Below, piece after piece: positions 1 to 8,427 of a DNA stretch of 64,000 nucleotides; within the stretch, counting starts at the first letter, position 1, and every line of letters starts with the position of its first letter. The notes under the pieces are model-generated. The model was not told where the DNA came from. It ran no database searches and saw only the letters and a list, made by a program, of their open reading frames with translations. Both the position numbers and the translations under genes were made by a program. This DNA comes from Steroidobacteraceae bacterium (lineage in GTDB: Bacteria > Pseudomonadota > Gammaproteobacteria > Steroidobacterales > Steroidobacteraceae). The DNA lies in the NCBI GenBank assembly GCA_019187495.1, contig JABAQN010000061.1, positions 23,447 through 87,446 on the forward strand. The letters are read 5' to 3'.

Positions 1-881
1 AACTCGTCCGACAGCACCCTGCCGATCATCAGCTGGTCGGAGCTGCCGAGGAGCGAGGGGATCACGTACTCGCCGACCGCCGGGATGAACACCAGCAGCG
101 AGCCCGCGATGATGCCCGGCATCGACAGCGGCAGCGTGATGCGCAGGAACGACTTGATCGGGCCCGCGCCGAGGTCGGCGGCCGCCTCGAGCAGCGTGAA
201 ATCGTGCTTCTCGAGGTTCGAATACAGCGGCAGGATCATGAACGGCAGGTACGAGTAGACGATGCCGATGAACACCGCGAAATCGGTCTGCATCATCGTG
301 ATCGGCTCATCGATCACGCCGAGCGCGATCAGCGTGTTGTTGATCACGCCGTTGCTCTTCAGCAACCCGATCCAGGCGTACACGCGCAGCAGGAACGAGG
401 TCCAGAACGGCAGGATGATCAGCATCAGGTACAGGCTGCGCGTCGCCGGGCTCGAGCGCGCGATCGCATACGCCATCGGATAGGCGATCAGCAGGCAGAA
501 CACCGTGGAAATCGCCGCGACCTTGATCGAATAGAGATATGAACTGATGTAGAGGTCGTCGGTGACGAGATAGAGGTAATTGCCGAGGTTCAGGTGGACG
601 TCGATCGCCTTCTCGCTGATCCACTCCCATAGCGGCGCGTACGGCGGCATCGCGAGCCGCACTTCGGAGAAGGAGATCTTGAAGACGATGATGAACGGGA
701 CCAGGAAGAAGAGCACGAGCCACAGGTACGGCAGCGCGATCACGAGCCGCTTGCCGGCCCAGTTGTTGCGCATGTAGAGCGTCCAGCGCGGCGGGCCGAA
801 GCGGTAGAAAATCTCCCACCACAGCCCGAGCCGCCCGGACAGCAGGCGATGCGACGGCAGCGGCATGGGCGCGCTCGGCAT
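1..881 (-). CDS. potH: Putrescine/spermidine ABC transporter permease (PotH/PotB type), partial
   Basis: Inner-membrane permease of a polyamine importer. I translated this frame directly from the sequence because it runs off the left edge and has no stop in the window. About 293 residues are visible: a long cytoplasmic N-terminus, a first hydrophobic helix near residues 46-68, further helices, and the ABC permease EAA loop near residues 231-250 (LEAAADLGAGP followed by KSFLRITLP). This loop docks on the ATPase. The ATG at 881 lies 12 nt after the stop of the ATPase gene, so the genes form one transcriptional unit in the order binding protein, ATPase, permease, as in potFGHI. A second permease gene is expected beyond the edge. 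An alternative start is a second ATG five codons downstream. Confidence 0.9.
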   Translation of the reverse strand, partial: MPSAPMPLPSHRLLSGRLGLWWEIFYRFGPPRWTLYMRNNWAGKRLVIALPYLWLVLFFLVPFIIVFKISFSEVRLAMPPYAPLWEWISEKAIDVHLNLGNYLYLVTDDLYISSYLYSIKVAAISTVFCLLIAYPMAYAIARSSPATRSLYLMLIILPFWTSFLLRVYAWIGLLKSNGVINNTLIALGVIDEPITMMQTDFAVFIGIVYSYLPFMILPLYSNLEKHDFTLLEAAADLGAGPIKSFLRITLPLSMPGIIAGSLLVFIPAVGEYVIPSLLGSSDQLMIGRVLSDE

Positions 882-893
882 CGGCGGGCGGCG

Positions 894-2039
894 CTACTGC
901 GGCAGCACCACGGGACTCGAGCTGTGCCAGGAGAGGTACACGCTCTCGTCCCACAGGATGCGCTCGTCGTCGGCGAGGCGCTCGATGTTCGGCAACGTGA
1001 CGCGCACCATCTTCCCCGCCTCGATCTTCACGAGGTAGATCGACAGGTCGCCCATGTACGCGATCTCCTTGACGATGCCGCGCACGCAGTTCTCCGCGGT
1101 ACTGGCCGGCGCCGCGCGCGAGATGTTGATCTTCTCCGGCCGGATCGCCGCCCAGACGGCCGCGCCCGGCGCCGAACTGATGCCGTGGTCGACGTACACG
1201 ACCCCGCCGAGCTCGGGCGAATGGATGCGCACCCGGTCCGGCAGGTCCTCGATCAGCCGGCCCTCGAACATGTTCACCGAGCCGATGAAATCCGCGACGA
1301 AGCGGCTGCCGGGGAACTCGTAGATCTCGCTCGGCGTGCCGACCTGCACGATCTCGCCGCGGTTCATCACGCCGATGCGCGAGGCGAGCGTCATCGCCTC
1401 CTCCTGGTCGTGGGTCACGACCACGAAGGTGACGCCGAGGCGCTCCTGGATGTTGATCAGCTCGAACTGGGTCTGCTCGCGCAGCTTCTTGTCGAGCGCG
1501 CCGAGCGGCTCGTCGAGCAACAGCAGCTTCGGCCGCTTGGCGAGCGCGCGCGCGAGCGCCACGCGCTGGCGCTGCCCGCCCGAGAGCTGGTGCGGCTTGC
1601 GCTGCGCGTACTCGCGCATCTTCACGATGTCGAGGATTTCGTCGACCCGCTGCGCGACCTCGGCTTTCGGCAGCTTCTCCTGCTCGAGGCCGAACGACAC
1701 GTTCTTCGCCACCGTCATGTGCGGGAAGAGCGCATAGGACTGGAACATCATGTTGGTCGGCCGCTCGTACGGCGGGGTATCGGCCATGTCCTTGCCGTCG
1801 ATCAGTATCCGGCCGGAAGTCGGCGGCTCGAAGCCGGCGAGCATCCGCAGCAGCGTCGTCTTGCCGCAGCCCGAGCCGCCGAGCAGGCAGAAGATCTCGT
1901 GCTGGTAGATTTTCAGCGAGACATTGTTGACCGCGACGAAGTCGCCGAAGCGCTTCGTGACGTTCTCGATCTGGACATACGCCTGTGCGCCGGGATCGCG
2001 CCAGGGCTCGCGCTTGTTGTCGTTGCGTCGCTCGGCCAC
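894..2039 (-). CDS. potG: Polyamine ABC transporter ATP-binding protein
   Basis: ATPase that powers polyamine import through the neighbouring permease. Seen in order: Walker A GGSGCGKTT (about residues 54-62), Q-loop FQSYALFPHMT, signature LSGGQRQR, Walker B LLLLDEP, H-loop VTHDQEEA, then a C-terminal TOBE-like regulatory domain. Length of 381 aa is normal for PotA/PotG. The open frame extends upstream to an ATG at 2111, but a GTG at 2039 is preceded by GGAAGG at good distance. The stretch upstream of it is mostly a perfect hairpin, so GTG 2039 is preferred. The gene lies between the binding-protein gene and the permease gene. PotA and PotG cannot be told apart by sequence alone; the gene order favours PotG. 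Confidence 0.93.
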   Translation of the reverse strand: MAERRNDNKREPWRDPGAQAYVQIENVTKRFGDFVAVNNVSLKIYQHEIFCLLGGSGCGKTTLLRMLAGFEPPTSGRILIDGKDMADTPPYERPTNMMFQSYALFPHMTVAKNVSFGLEQEKLPKAEVAQRVDEILDIVKMREYAQRKPHQLSGGQRQRVALARALAKRPKLLLLDEPLGALDKKLREQTQFELINIQERLGVTFVVVTHDQEEAMTLASRIGVMNRGEIVQVGTPSEIYEFPGSRFVADFIGSVNMFEGRLIEDLPDRVRIHSPELGGVVYVDHGISSAPGAAVWAAIRPEKINISRAAPASTAENCVRGIVKEIAYMGDLSIYLVKIEAGKMVRVTLPNIERLADDERILWDESVYLSWHSSSPVVLPQ

Positions 2040-2079
2040 GGGCAGCCTTCCGTTGACGAGAGGAAGCCGGTCGGGAACC

Positions 2080-2107
2080 GGGCGGGCGCCGGCACCGGCG
2101 CCCGCCC
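2080..2107 (-). promoter_or_regulatory. Intercistronic stem-loop between potF and potG
   Basis: A perfect inverted repeat with 13-nt arms (GGGCGGGCGCCGG and its complement) and a 2-nt centre starts 12 nt after the stop of the binding-protein gene and ends about 40 nt before the preferred start of the ATPase gene. It has no T-run on the transcribed side, so it is not a classic intrinsic terminator. Such stems in ABC operons commonly stabilise the upstream message or cause partial termination so that the binding protein is made in excess. That role is inferred. Confidence 0.65.
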
Positions 2108-2118
2108 CCACGGTGCGA

Positions 2119-3273
2119 TTACTTGCCTGTCCGGAAGCGGGTCCAGGCGCGGGTCAGCTGGCGCGTGAACTCGGGGCTTTCCGCGAGATCGGGCACGATC
2201 TTCGCCTTCACTTCCGCCGTCGGGTAGATCGAGACGTCGTTCTTCACCGAGTCGTCGACCATCGGCAGCGCGGCGGCGTTGTTGCTCGCGTAGTTCACGT
2301 AGTTCGTGTTCTTTGCCGCGACATCGGGACGCATCATGTAGTCGATGAACAGGTAGGCGTTCTTGACGTGCTTCGCATCCTTCGGGATCGCGAAGTTGTC
2401 GAAGAAGGCGATCGCGCCCTCCTTCGGGATGTGGTACTTGATCTCGATGCCCTTGGCCGCTTCGTTCGCCCGGTCGCGCGCCTGCAGCACATCGCCGCTC
2501 CAGCCGAGCGCCAGGCAGATTTCGCCGTTGGCGAGGTCATCGATGTACTTCGAGGAGTTCACGTAGCGGATGTACGGGCGGATCTTCATCAGCACGTCCT
2601 CCGCCGCCTTCAGGTCCTCGGGCTTCTCGCTGTTCGCGTCGCGACCCAGGTAGATGAGCACGGTACCGACCACCTCGGAGGGCGCATCGAGCAGCGTCAC
2701 GCCGCAATCCGCAAACTTCGACACGACGGCCGGATCGTAGAACATGCGCCAGCTGTCGACCGGCGCGTCGGGCATCGCGGCCTTGATCTTCGCGACGTTG
2801 TAGCCGACGCCCGATGTGCCCCACATGTAGTTGACCGAATGCTCGTTGCCCGGGTCGTGCAGCGCGACGCGCTGCGTGATGTCCGGATCGGCGTTCTTCA
2901 GGTTCGGGATCTTCGACTTGTCGAGCACCATGAACACGCCGGCCTTGATCTGGCGCTCCATGAACGATGCCGACGGCACGACGACGTCGTAGCCGGTATT
3001 GCCAGAGAGCAGCTTGGTTTCGAGCACCTCGTTCGAATCGAACACGTCGTAATTGACCTTGATGCCGGTTTCCTTCTCGAACTCCGGAATCACGGTCGGG
3101 TCGATGTAGTCCGACCAGTTATAGACGTTGAGGACCTTCTCCTCGTCGGTGTCGAGCGCGGGCCTGGCGGCCTCCGCCGCCGCAGGTGCCGCGGGTTCCG
3201 CGGGCTTCTTGCCGCAGGAAACGGCGAGCGCCGCCGCGGCGGTCACGAACAGGACGCGCAGTGCAATTGACAT
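2119..3273 (-). CDS. potF: Putrescine-binding lipoprotein of ABC transporter
   Basis: Periplasmic solute-binding component that delivers polyamines to the permease. The N-terminus is a short hydrophobic signal ending in a lipobox (LAVSC, Cys20), so the protein is probably a lipoprotein rather than free in the periplasm. The mature part starts with VLNVYNWSDYIDPTVIPEFEKE, cited here only in part as the NVYNWSDYI motif typical of PotD/PotF. It continues with VNYDVFDSNEVLETKLL and ends RTWTRFRTGK-like. Length of 384 aa fits the family. ATG 3273 is preceded by GGGGGAG. It is the first gene of the transporter operon. Preference for putrescine rather than spermidine rests on context. Confidence 0.92.
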   Translation of the reverse strand: MSIALRVLFVTAAAALAVSCGKKPAEPAAPAAAEAARPALDTDEEKVLNVYNWSDYIDPTVIPEFEKETGIKVNYDVFDSNEVLETKLLSGNTGYDVVVPSASFMERQIKAGVFMVLDKSKIPNLKNADPDITQRVALHDPGNEHSVNYMWGTSGVGYNVAKIKAAMPDAPVDSWRMFYDPAVVSKFADCGVTLLDAPSEVVGTVLIYLGRDANSEKPEDLKAAEDVLMKIRPYIRYVNSSKYIDDLANGEICLALGWSGDVLQARDRANEAAKGIEIKYHIPKEGAIAFFDNFAIPKDAKHVKNAYLFIDYMMRPDVAAKNTNYVNYASNNAAALPMVDDSVKNDVSIYPTAEVKAKIVPDLAESPEFTRQLTRAWTRFRTGK

Positions 3274-3306
3274 GTGGGACTCCCCCGTGTGCCCGAACGC
3301 CGCATT

Positions 3307-3315
3307 TATATAACA
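3307..3315 (-). promoter_or_regulatory. Candidate extended -10 element upstream of potF
   Basis: On the minus strand the sequence reads TGTTATATA, matching an extended -10 (TG, one base, TATATA), about 35 nt before the potF start codon. No convincing -35 hexamer is visible. It suggests the transporter genes have their own promoter separate from the upstream aminotransferase gene. Confidence 0.35.
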
Positions 3316-3337
3316 CCCGAACCGCGCTGAACAGGCG

Positions 3338-4714
3338 TCAGTGCCACTGCTCCTTCGCGATGTGGTGCGCGGTGAGGTCGAGTGCGCGCCCCACCCGTGC
3401 GACCAGCTCGTCGATCTCCGCCGGGGTAATGACCAGCGGCGGGGCGACGATCATGGTGTCGCGTACCGCCCGGGAGATCACCCCGTTCGCGACGCACAGG
3501 TCGCGGCAGACCGTGCCCACGTCGCCGCGGTTCGCGAAGAACCGCCGGTCGGGCTTCGCCGGCACCAGTTCGAGCGCGCCGAGGAGCCCGAGGGTGCGCA
3601 CTTCACCGACGAGCGGATGCGCGGCGAGGGTGCGCCACCGGGCGGCGAAGTACCCGGCCAGTTCGTCCCGCACCCGTTCGACGATCTTCTCGCGTCGCAG
3701 GATATCGATACAGGCCACCGACACGGCGCAGGCGGCCGGATGGCCCGAATACGTGAAGCCGTGCGTGAACTCGCCGCCCTTGTCGATCAGCACGTCGGCG
3801 ACGCGATCGGCGACCATCAGTCCGCCGATCGGCAGGTAGCCCGACGACATCGCCTTGGCGATCGGCATCAGGTCGGGGCGCGTGCCGAAATGCTCGCAGC
3901 CGAACCACTGCCCGGTGCGCCCGAAGCCGCAGATCACCTCGTCGGAGACGAGCAGGATGCCGTAGTGGTCGCAGATGCGCTGGATCTCGGGCCAGTAGGT
4001 GTCCGGGGGGATGATCACGCCGCCGGCTCCCTGCACGGGCTCGCCGATGAAGGCGGCGATGCGCCGCGGCCCGATCTCCTCGATCCTGTCGGCGAGCTCG
4101 CGCGCGGCGCGCAGCCCGAACTCGGCCGGCGACAGCTCGCCGCCGTTCTCGAACCAGTACGGCTGGTTCACGTGCACGATGCCGGGAATCGGCAGCCCTC
4201 CCTGCTCGTGCATCGGCTTCATGCCGCCGAGCGACGCGCCGGCGACCGTACTGCCGTGGTAGCCGTTCCAGCGACCCACGATCACATTGCGCCCGGGCTC
4301 CTCGCGCAGCTGCCAGTAGCGGCGCACGAGGCGCACCATCGTGTCGTTCGCCTCGCTGCCGGATCCCGTGAAAAACACGTGCCGGAACTGCGGCGGCGTG
4401 ACTTCGGTGAGCCGCTGCGCGAGCTCGATCGCGGGCGGATGGGCGCACTGGAAGAAGCTGTTGTAGTACGGCAGTTCGAGCATCTGCCGGTAGGCCGCCT
4501 CGGCGAGTTCCCTGCGCCCGTAGCCGAGCGCCACGCACCACAGGCCGGCCATGCCGTCGAGGATGCGGTGGCCGTCGGAATCCGTGAGCCACACGCCTTC
4601 GGCCTGCGTGATGACGCGCGCGCCCTTCGCGGCCAGTTGCCGCGAATCGGTGAAGGGGTGCAGGTAGTGCGCGGCGTCGAGGCGCTGCAGTTCGGCAGTG
4701 GAAAGACGCGACAT
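3338..4714 (-). CDS. spuC: Putrescine-pyruvate aminotransferase (class III)
   Basis: PLP enzyme that transfers the amino group of putrescine (or a related diamine) to pyruvate, giving 4-aminobutyraldehyde. Seen: N-terminal YLHPFTDSRQL, the GSGSEANDTMVRL phosphate-binding segment, SDEVICGFGRTG with the PLP-ring aspartate, and PIAKAMSSGYLPIGG with the catalytic lysine. About 458 aa, a normal length. The open frame could begin at ATG 4738, overlapping the stop of the upstream synthetase gene, but the ATG at 4714 has AGGAG eight bases upstream and gives the family-like N-terminus MSRLSTAEL. The gene sits directly behind the gamma-glutamylputrescine synthetase gene, which suggests that transamination and gamma-glutamylation are both used. 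Exact diamine preference is inferred. Confidence 0.88.
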   Translation of the reverse strand: MSRLSTAELQRLDAAHYLHPFTDSRQLAAKGARVITQAEGVWLTDSDGHRILDGMAGLWCVALGYGRRELAEAAYRQMLELPYYNSFFQCAHPPAIELAQRLTEVTPPQFRHVFFTGSGSEANDTMVRLVRRYWQLREEPGRNVIVGRWNGYHGSTVAGASLGGMKPMHEQGGLPIPGIVHVNQPYWFENGGELSPAEFGLRAARELADRIEEIGPRRIAAFIGEPVQGAGGVIIPPDTYWPEIQRICDHYGILLVSDEVICGFGRTGQWFGCEHFGTRPDLMPIAKAMSSGYLPIGGLMVADRVADVLIDKGGEFTHGFTYSGHPAACAVSVACIDILRREKIVERVRDELAGYFAARWRTLAAHPLVGEVRTLGLLGALELVPAKPDRRFFANRGDVGTVCRDLCVANGVISRAVRDTMIVAPPLVITPAEIDELVARVGRALDLTAHHIAKEQWH

Positions 4715-4730
4715 CCGGGGGGCTCCTCGC

Positions 4731-6071
4731 TCAGACATTCAGCAACAGGTGCTCGCGCTCCCACGAGCTGATGACCTGCAGGAAGACCTCGTACTCCGCC
4801 TCCTTCACCGCGGCGAACGCCACGATGAAGGGTTCACCGAGCACGCGGATCAGCGGTTCGCACTCGTGCAGCTTGCGCACTCCCTCGTCGAGCGTGCGCG
4901 GCAGCGCAAATGGCAGGTCGTGCGCACTGCCCGCGATCGGCTCGGATGGAGTGAGGCCCTCGATCATGCCGAGATAGCCGCACGCGAGCGAGGTCGCGAT
5001 CGCGATGTAAGGGTTCGCATCGGCACCCGAGAGGCGATTCTCGACGCGGCGCGCTTCCGCGCCCGACATCGGCACGCGCAGCCCCGCGGTGCGGTTGTCG
5101 TAGCCCCATTGCACGTTGATCGGGGCGGTCTGGAAACGCGTGATCCGCCGGTAGGAATTGACGTTCGGCGCGAGCAGCGACATCGCGAACGGCAGGTATT
5201 TCTGCAGCCCCGCGATATGCGAGAAAAACAGCGCGCTCGGCGTGCCATCGGCGTTCGAGAAGACGTTGCGGCGCGTCTTCACGTCGACCACGCTCTGGTG
5301 GATATGCATCGCGCTGCCGGGCTCCTTGGCGTGCGGCTTCGCCATGAACGTCGCATACATCTTGTGGCGCAGTGCCGCCTCGCGCGCGGTGCGCTTGAAG
5401 AGGAATGCCTGGTCCGCGAGGTCGAGCGGATGGCCGTGCAGCAGGTTGATTTCCATCTGCGCCGGGCCGTCTTCGTGGATCAGCGTGTCGATCTCGATGT
5501 CCTGGTCTTCGCAGAACTGGTACATGTCGTCGAACATCGGATCGAATTCGTTGACCGCCGCGATGCTGTACGACTGGCGGCCCGGCTCCGCGCGCCCGGA
5601 ACGGCCGACCGGTGGCTTCAGCTGGTAGTCGGCGTCGGCGTTCGGCTCGACGAGGTAGAACTCGAGCTCCGGTGCCACCACCGGATCCCAGCCGCGCTCC
5701 GCGTAGAGCTCGAGCACCTGGCGCAGCACATGGCGCGGCGCCATCGTGACGCGCCGGCCGTCGGCATAGAAGCAGTCGTGGATCACCTGGGCCGTCGGTT
5801 CGGCGGCCCAGGGCACGCGGCGCACCGTCTTCGGATCGGCGCGCAACACGATGTCGATTTCAGCCGGGCTCATCACCCCTTCGGGCTTGTCGGGATAGTC
5901 GCCGGTCACGGTCTGCAGGAAAATGCTTTCCGGCAGCCGCATGCCCTCATCCTCGGCGAATTTCTCGGCGGGCATCACCTTGCCGCGCGCGATGCCCGCC
6001 ATGTCCGGAATGATCGCCTCGACCTCGGAAATGCCGTGGTCGCGAAAGAATTGCTGGATCTCGCCTGCCAT
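4731..6071 (-). CDS. puuA: Gamma-glutamylputrescine synthetase (glutamine synthetase family)
   Basis: ATP-dependent ligase that joins glutamate to putrescine, the first step of the Puu pathway. The glutamine-synthetase fold is recognisable from APELEFYLVEP, EDGPAQMEINLLHG, GSAMHIHQSV, NSYRR and the adenylate/glutamate segment NRTAGLRVPMSGAEARRVE (metal-binding Glu and Arg residues present). At 446 aa it has the short form of PuuA/GlnA3-like proteins and lacks the adenylylation loop of true GlnA. Its ATG lies 3 nt after the puuD stop and its own stop overlaps the upstream ORF start of the aminotransferase, so puuD-puuA-spuC are translationally linked. A second paralogue is at 7057-8427. Confidence 0.9.
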   Translation of the reverse strand: MAGEIQQFFRDHGISEVEAIIPDMAGIARGKVMPAEKFAEDEGMRLPESIFLQTVTGDYPDKPEGVMSPAEIDIVLRADPKTVRRVPWAAEPTAQVIHDCFYADGRRVTMAPRHVLRQVLELYAERGWDPVVAPELEFYLVEPNADADYQLKPPVGRSGRAEPGRQSYSIAAVNEFDPMFDDMYQFCEDQDIEIDTLIHEDGPAQMEINLLHGHPLDLADQAFLFKRTAREAALRHKMYATFMAKPHAKEPGSAMHIHQSVVDVKTRRNVFSNADGTPSALFFSHIAGLQKYLPFAMSLLAPNVNSYRRITRFQTAPINVQWGYDNRTAGLRVPMSGAEARRVENRLSGADANPYIAIATSLACGYLGMIEGLTPSEPIAGSAHDLPFALPRTLDEGVRKLHECEPLIRVLGEPFIVAFAAVKEAEYEVFLQVISSWEREHLLLNV

Positions 6072-6074
6072 AAG

Positions 6075-6836
6075 TCACCGTTGCCTCAACTGCGCGCGCT
6101 CGGCGCTCGCCGCGCCGAACGCCGCGAACAGCGCGCGCGAAAATGCGTTGCCCATCACCTGCCATTCCGGGTGCCATTGGACCGCGAGCGCGAAATGCGC
6201 TGCCCTGGCGACACGAAATGCCTCGATCAGCCCGTCGGGCGCGCGCGCTTCGATCGCGAGCCCCGGCGCGAGCGTGTGCACGCCCTGCGCGTGGACCGAA
6301 TTCACCTGCAGCCGATCCCGGCCCGCGAGCGCTCGCAGCACGCCGCCCTCGGCGAGTTCGACCTCGTGCGCGGGTCCGTACTGCACCTCGAGCGGCTGCG
6401 ACTTGTCCTCGCGGTGGTCCGCGAATCCCGGCTGCTCGGACACCTTCTGCCAGAGCGTACCCCCGAAGGCGACGTTCATCTCCTGGAAGCCGCGGCAGAT
6501 GCCGAGCACCGGTACGCCCTGCTCCACGGCCCGCGGCACGAGCGGCAGCGTCGTCGCATCGCGCGCCGGGTCATGCTCGGTGCCCGGATCACTCGGCTCC
6601 CCCGCATAACGCCGCGGTTCGACATTCGAACGCGACCCGGGGAGCAGCAGGCCGTCGAGCTGCGCGAGCAGTTCATCCATCGCGAGCTCGTCACCGAGCG
6701 CCGGAATCACCAGCGGCAGCCCGCCGGCGGCGTCGATCACGGCGCGAATGTATTTCTCGCCGACGACGTGGAACGGCTGTTCGCCGAGCATGCGGCGATC
6801 CGCCGGAATGCCGATCAGTGGACGCCTCAACGCCAT
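6075..6836 (-). CDS. puuD: Gamma-glutamyl-GABA hydrolase (class I glutamine amidotransferase-like)
   Basis: Hydrolyses gamma-glutamyl-GABA to GABA and glutamate, the last step of the Puu pathway. The 253-aa protein starts MALRRPLIGIPADRRM and shows the nucleophile elbow GICRGFQEMNVAFGG (catalytic Cys) and the His-Glu pair in VQWHPEWQ. The long open frame reaches upstream to 7163, but the region above 6836 is intergenic: it contains a candidate operator and a palindrome and shows no protein-like sequence. ATG 6836 gives the family N-terminus. First gene of the puuD-puuA-spuC unit, divergent from a second synthetase gene. A PuuR-like operator lies 18 nt before the start codon. Confidence 0.9.
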   Translation of the reverse strand: MALRRPLIGIPADRRMLGEQPFHVVGEKYIRAVIDAAGGLPLVIPALGDELAMDELLAQLDGLLLPGSRSNVEPRRYAGEPSDPGTEHDPARDATTLPLVPRAVEQGVPVLGICRGFQEMNVAFGGTLWQKVSEQPGFADHREDKSQPLEVQYGPAHEVELAEGGVLRALAGRDRLQVNSVHAQGVHTLAPGLAIEARAPDGLIEAFRVARAAHFALAVQWHPEWQVMGNAFSRALFAAFGAASAERAQLRQR

Positions 6837-6853
6837 CGGGGTACCCGGACGTG

Positions 6854-6871
6854 TGTTTAGGATATTAGTCA
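6854..6871 (-). promoter_or_regulatory. Candidate PuuR-type operator in front of puuD
   Basis: The sequence TGTTTAGGATATTAGTCA matches two other sites in this locus (7031-7048 and 15958-15975) in the core TTTAGGAT and in the outer TG/CA-like ends. It lies 18 nt before the puuD start. The shared site in front of three polyamine-related transcription units, one of them the regulator gene itself, supports an operator of the PuuR-like protein encoded at 15399-15947. The assignment is inferred. Confidence 0.6.
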
Positions 6872-6925
6872 CACTGCCCGCCCGAGCCGTGTGTGGCCCT
6901 ATTAGATCACAGGTTGCAGTGACGC

Positions 6926-6946
6926 GGATATTGCACCGCAATATCC
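6926..6946. promoter_or_regulatory. Perfect palindrome between divergent puuD and second puuA genes
   Basis: GGATATTGC and GCAATATCC form 9-nt perfect arms around a 3-nt centre. The element lies in the 220-bp gap between divergent genes, between the two candidate PuuR sites. It is AT-richer than its surroundings. It may be the binding site of a second regulator or part of the promoter region. No matching second copy was noticed in the window. Confidence 0.45.
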
Positions 6947-7030
6947 AGTGGCGCGGCCCCATCAGGCGCGGCTGATTTGCCGCCGGCGCGGATGCCCGAA
7001 TAAGCTTGCGCGCCGGGCGCCTGTCGCAGG

Positions 7031-7048
7031 TGTCCGAAATCCTAAACG
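7031..7048 (+). promoter_or_regulatory. Candidate PuuR-type operator in front of the second glutamylpolyamine synthetase gene
   Basis: The minus strand reads CGTTTAGGATTTCGGACA, the same core as the sites at 6854 and 15958. It ends 8 nt before the ATG at 7057 and overlaps the ribosome-binding region, so a bound repressor would block elongation or initiation directly. Confidence 0.6.
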
Positions 7049-7056
7049 AGGCGGCC

Positions 7057-8427
7057 ATGGCGAACGATGTCGGCGCGGAACTGCGACGCTTCCTCGAAGC
7101 GTACCCGGACACGCGGCATTTCGACGTGTTCCTGCACGACCTGAACACCGTCGAGCGCGGCAAGCGGCTCGACCGCGCCGGCGCGCTCGCGGCCTACCGC
7201 AGCGGCATGCTGCTGCCCGGTTCGATGTTCGCGCTCGATGTGCTGGGCGGCACGGTGCAGGCGACGGGCCTCGGCTTCGACGACGGTGACGCCGACCGCC
7301 CGTGCCGTCCGATCCCGGGCACGCTCGTGCCGGTCCCGTGGCAAGCCGACGCGCTCGCCCAGCTGCAGGTGACGATGCACGAGGCCGACGGTCGCGCGTT
7401 TTTCGGCGACCCCCGGCATGTGCTCGCCGCGGTGCTCGAGCGCGTGACGGCGCTGGGACTGACGCCGGTCGTCGCGATCGAGTACGAGTTCTACTTCGTC
7501 GACCGCGAGCGCGGCGCGGACGGACTGCCGCAGCCGCCCCGCGGTCCGCTGACCGGGCGTCGCGAGTACCGCACCCAAATCAATGCGATGGCAGATCTCA
7601 ACGAATACTCGCCCGTGCTCGCGCAGATCGCGCGCGACTGCCACACGCAGGGGGTCCCGGCGACCAGCGCGCTGCCGGAATACGGCCCCGGACAGTTCGA
7701 AGTGAACCTGCAGCACCTGCCGGATGCGCTCGCCGCGTGCGACCAGGCGCTGCGCTTCAAGCGCATCGTCAAGAGCGTGGCGCGCGCCCATGGCCTCGAT
7801 GCCACCTTCCTCGCCAAGCCCTATCGCGACATGGCGGGCAGCGGGCTGCACATCCACCTGAGCCTTCAGGATGGCGAGGGCCGCAACCTCTTCGCCTGCG
7901 ATGATCCCGCAACCCACGCGCCGCTGCGCCACGCGGTCGCGGGATTGCTCGATTCGATGGCGGATGGCATGGCGATCTGCGCGCCGGGACCGAATTCCTA
8001 CCGGCGCTTTCGCAGCGAGGCGTACGTGCCGCTCACCCCGAGCTGGTCGATCAACAACCGCGGTTCCGCCGTGCGCATACCGGTGAGTGACGCCGCGAAC
8101 CGGCGGATCGAGTATCGCCAGGCCGGCGCGGACGCCCATCCCTGCCTCGTGCTCGCGTGGATGCTCGCCGGGATCCATGCGGGCCTCACGCGACGCACCG
8201 AGCCGCCGCCGCCCCTCGCCGGCAACGCCTACGCGCAGCCCGCGGGCGAGCCGCTGCCGACCCACTGGGCGACGGCGGTCGAGCGCTTCGCCGCGAGCGC
8301 ATTCGCGCGCGAGTATCTCGGCGAACGCTTTGCGCGGCTCTACGCCACCGTCAAGCGCGCGGAACTCGACCAGTTCAACAGCCACGTCACGCCGCTCGAA
8401 TGCGCGTGGTACCTGGGGCCACTGTGA
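7057..8427 (+). CDS. Second gamma-glutamylpolyamine synthetase (glutamine synthetase family)
   Basis: A 456-aa member of the PuuA/GlnA-like family, clearly different from the protein at 4731-6071. Conserved elements include VAIEYEFYFVDRE, LPEYGPGQFEVNLQH, GSGLHIHLSLQDG, PGPNSYRRF and NRGSAVRIPVSDAANRRIE, covering metal, ammonium/amine and ATP sites. The frame is open from 7006, but ATG 7057 has GAGG five bases upstream and matches the family N-terminus. The stop overlaps the start of the FAD oxidase gene, so synthetase and oxidase are made together. Because puuA is also present, this one may prefer a different polyamine or an ethanolamine-like amine; this is inferred from duplication only. 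Confidence 0.87.
   Translation: MANDVGAELRRFLEAYPDTRHFDVFLHDLNTVERGKRLDRAGALAAYRSGMLLPGSMFALDVLGGTVQATGLGFDDGDADRPCRPIPGTLVPVPWQADALAQLQVTMHEADGRAFFGDPRHVLAAVLERVTALGLTPVVAIEYEFYFVDRERGADGLPQPPRGPLTGRREYRTQINAMADLNEYSPVLAQIARDCHTQGVPATSALPEYGPGQFEVNLQHLPDALAACDQALRFKRIVKSVARAHGLDATFLAKPYRDMAGSGLHIHLSLQDGEGRNLFACDDPATHAPLRHAVAGLLDSMADGMAICAPGPNSYRRFRSEAYVPLTPSWSINNRGSAVRIPVSDAANRRIEYRQAGADAHPCLVLAWMLAGIHAGLTRRTEPPPPLAGNAYAQPAGEPLPTHWATAVERFAASAFAREYLGERFARLYATVKRAELDQFNSHVTPLECAWYLGPL

Noticed and set aside
849..2168. Long plus-strand open frames rich in Arg, His, Asp and Glu across the potG region, and similar frames elsewhere
   Set aside because: In this GC-rich sequence the antisense of real genes is often open; these lack recognisable motifs and lie opposite clear genes.
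6837..7163. N-terminal extension of puuD up to 7163
   Set aside because: It would cross the promoter region, two candidate operators and the start of the divergent synthetase gene, and has no family similarity.
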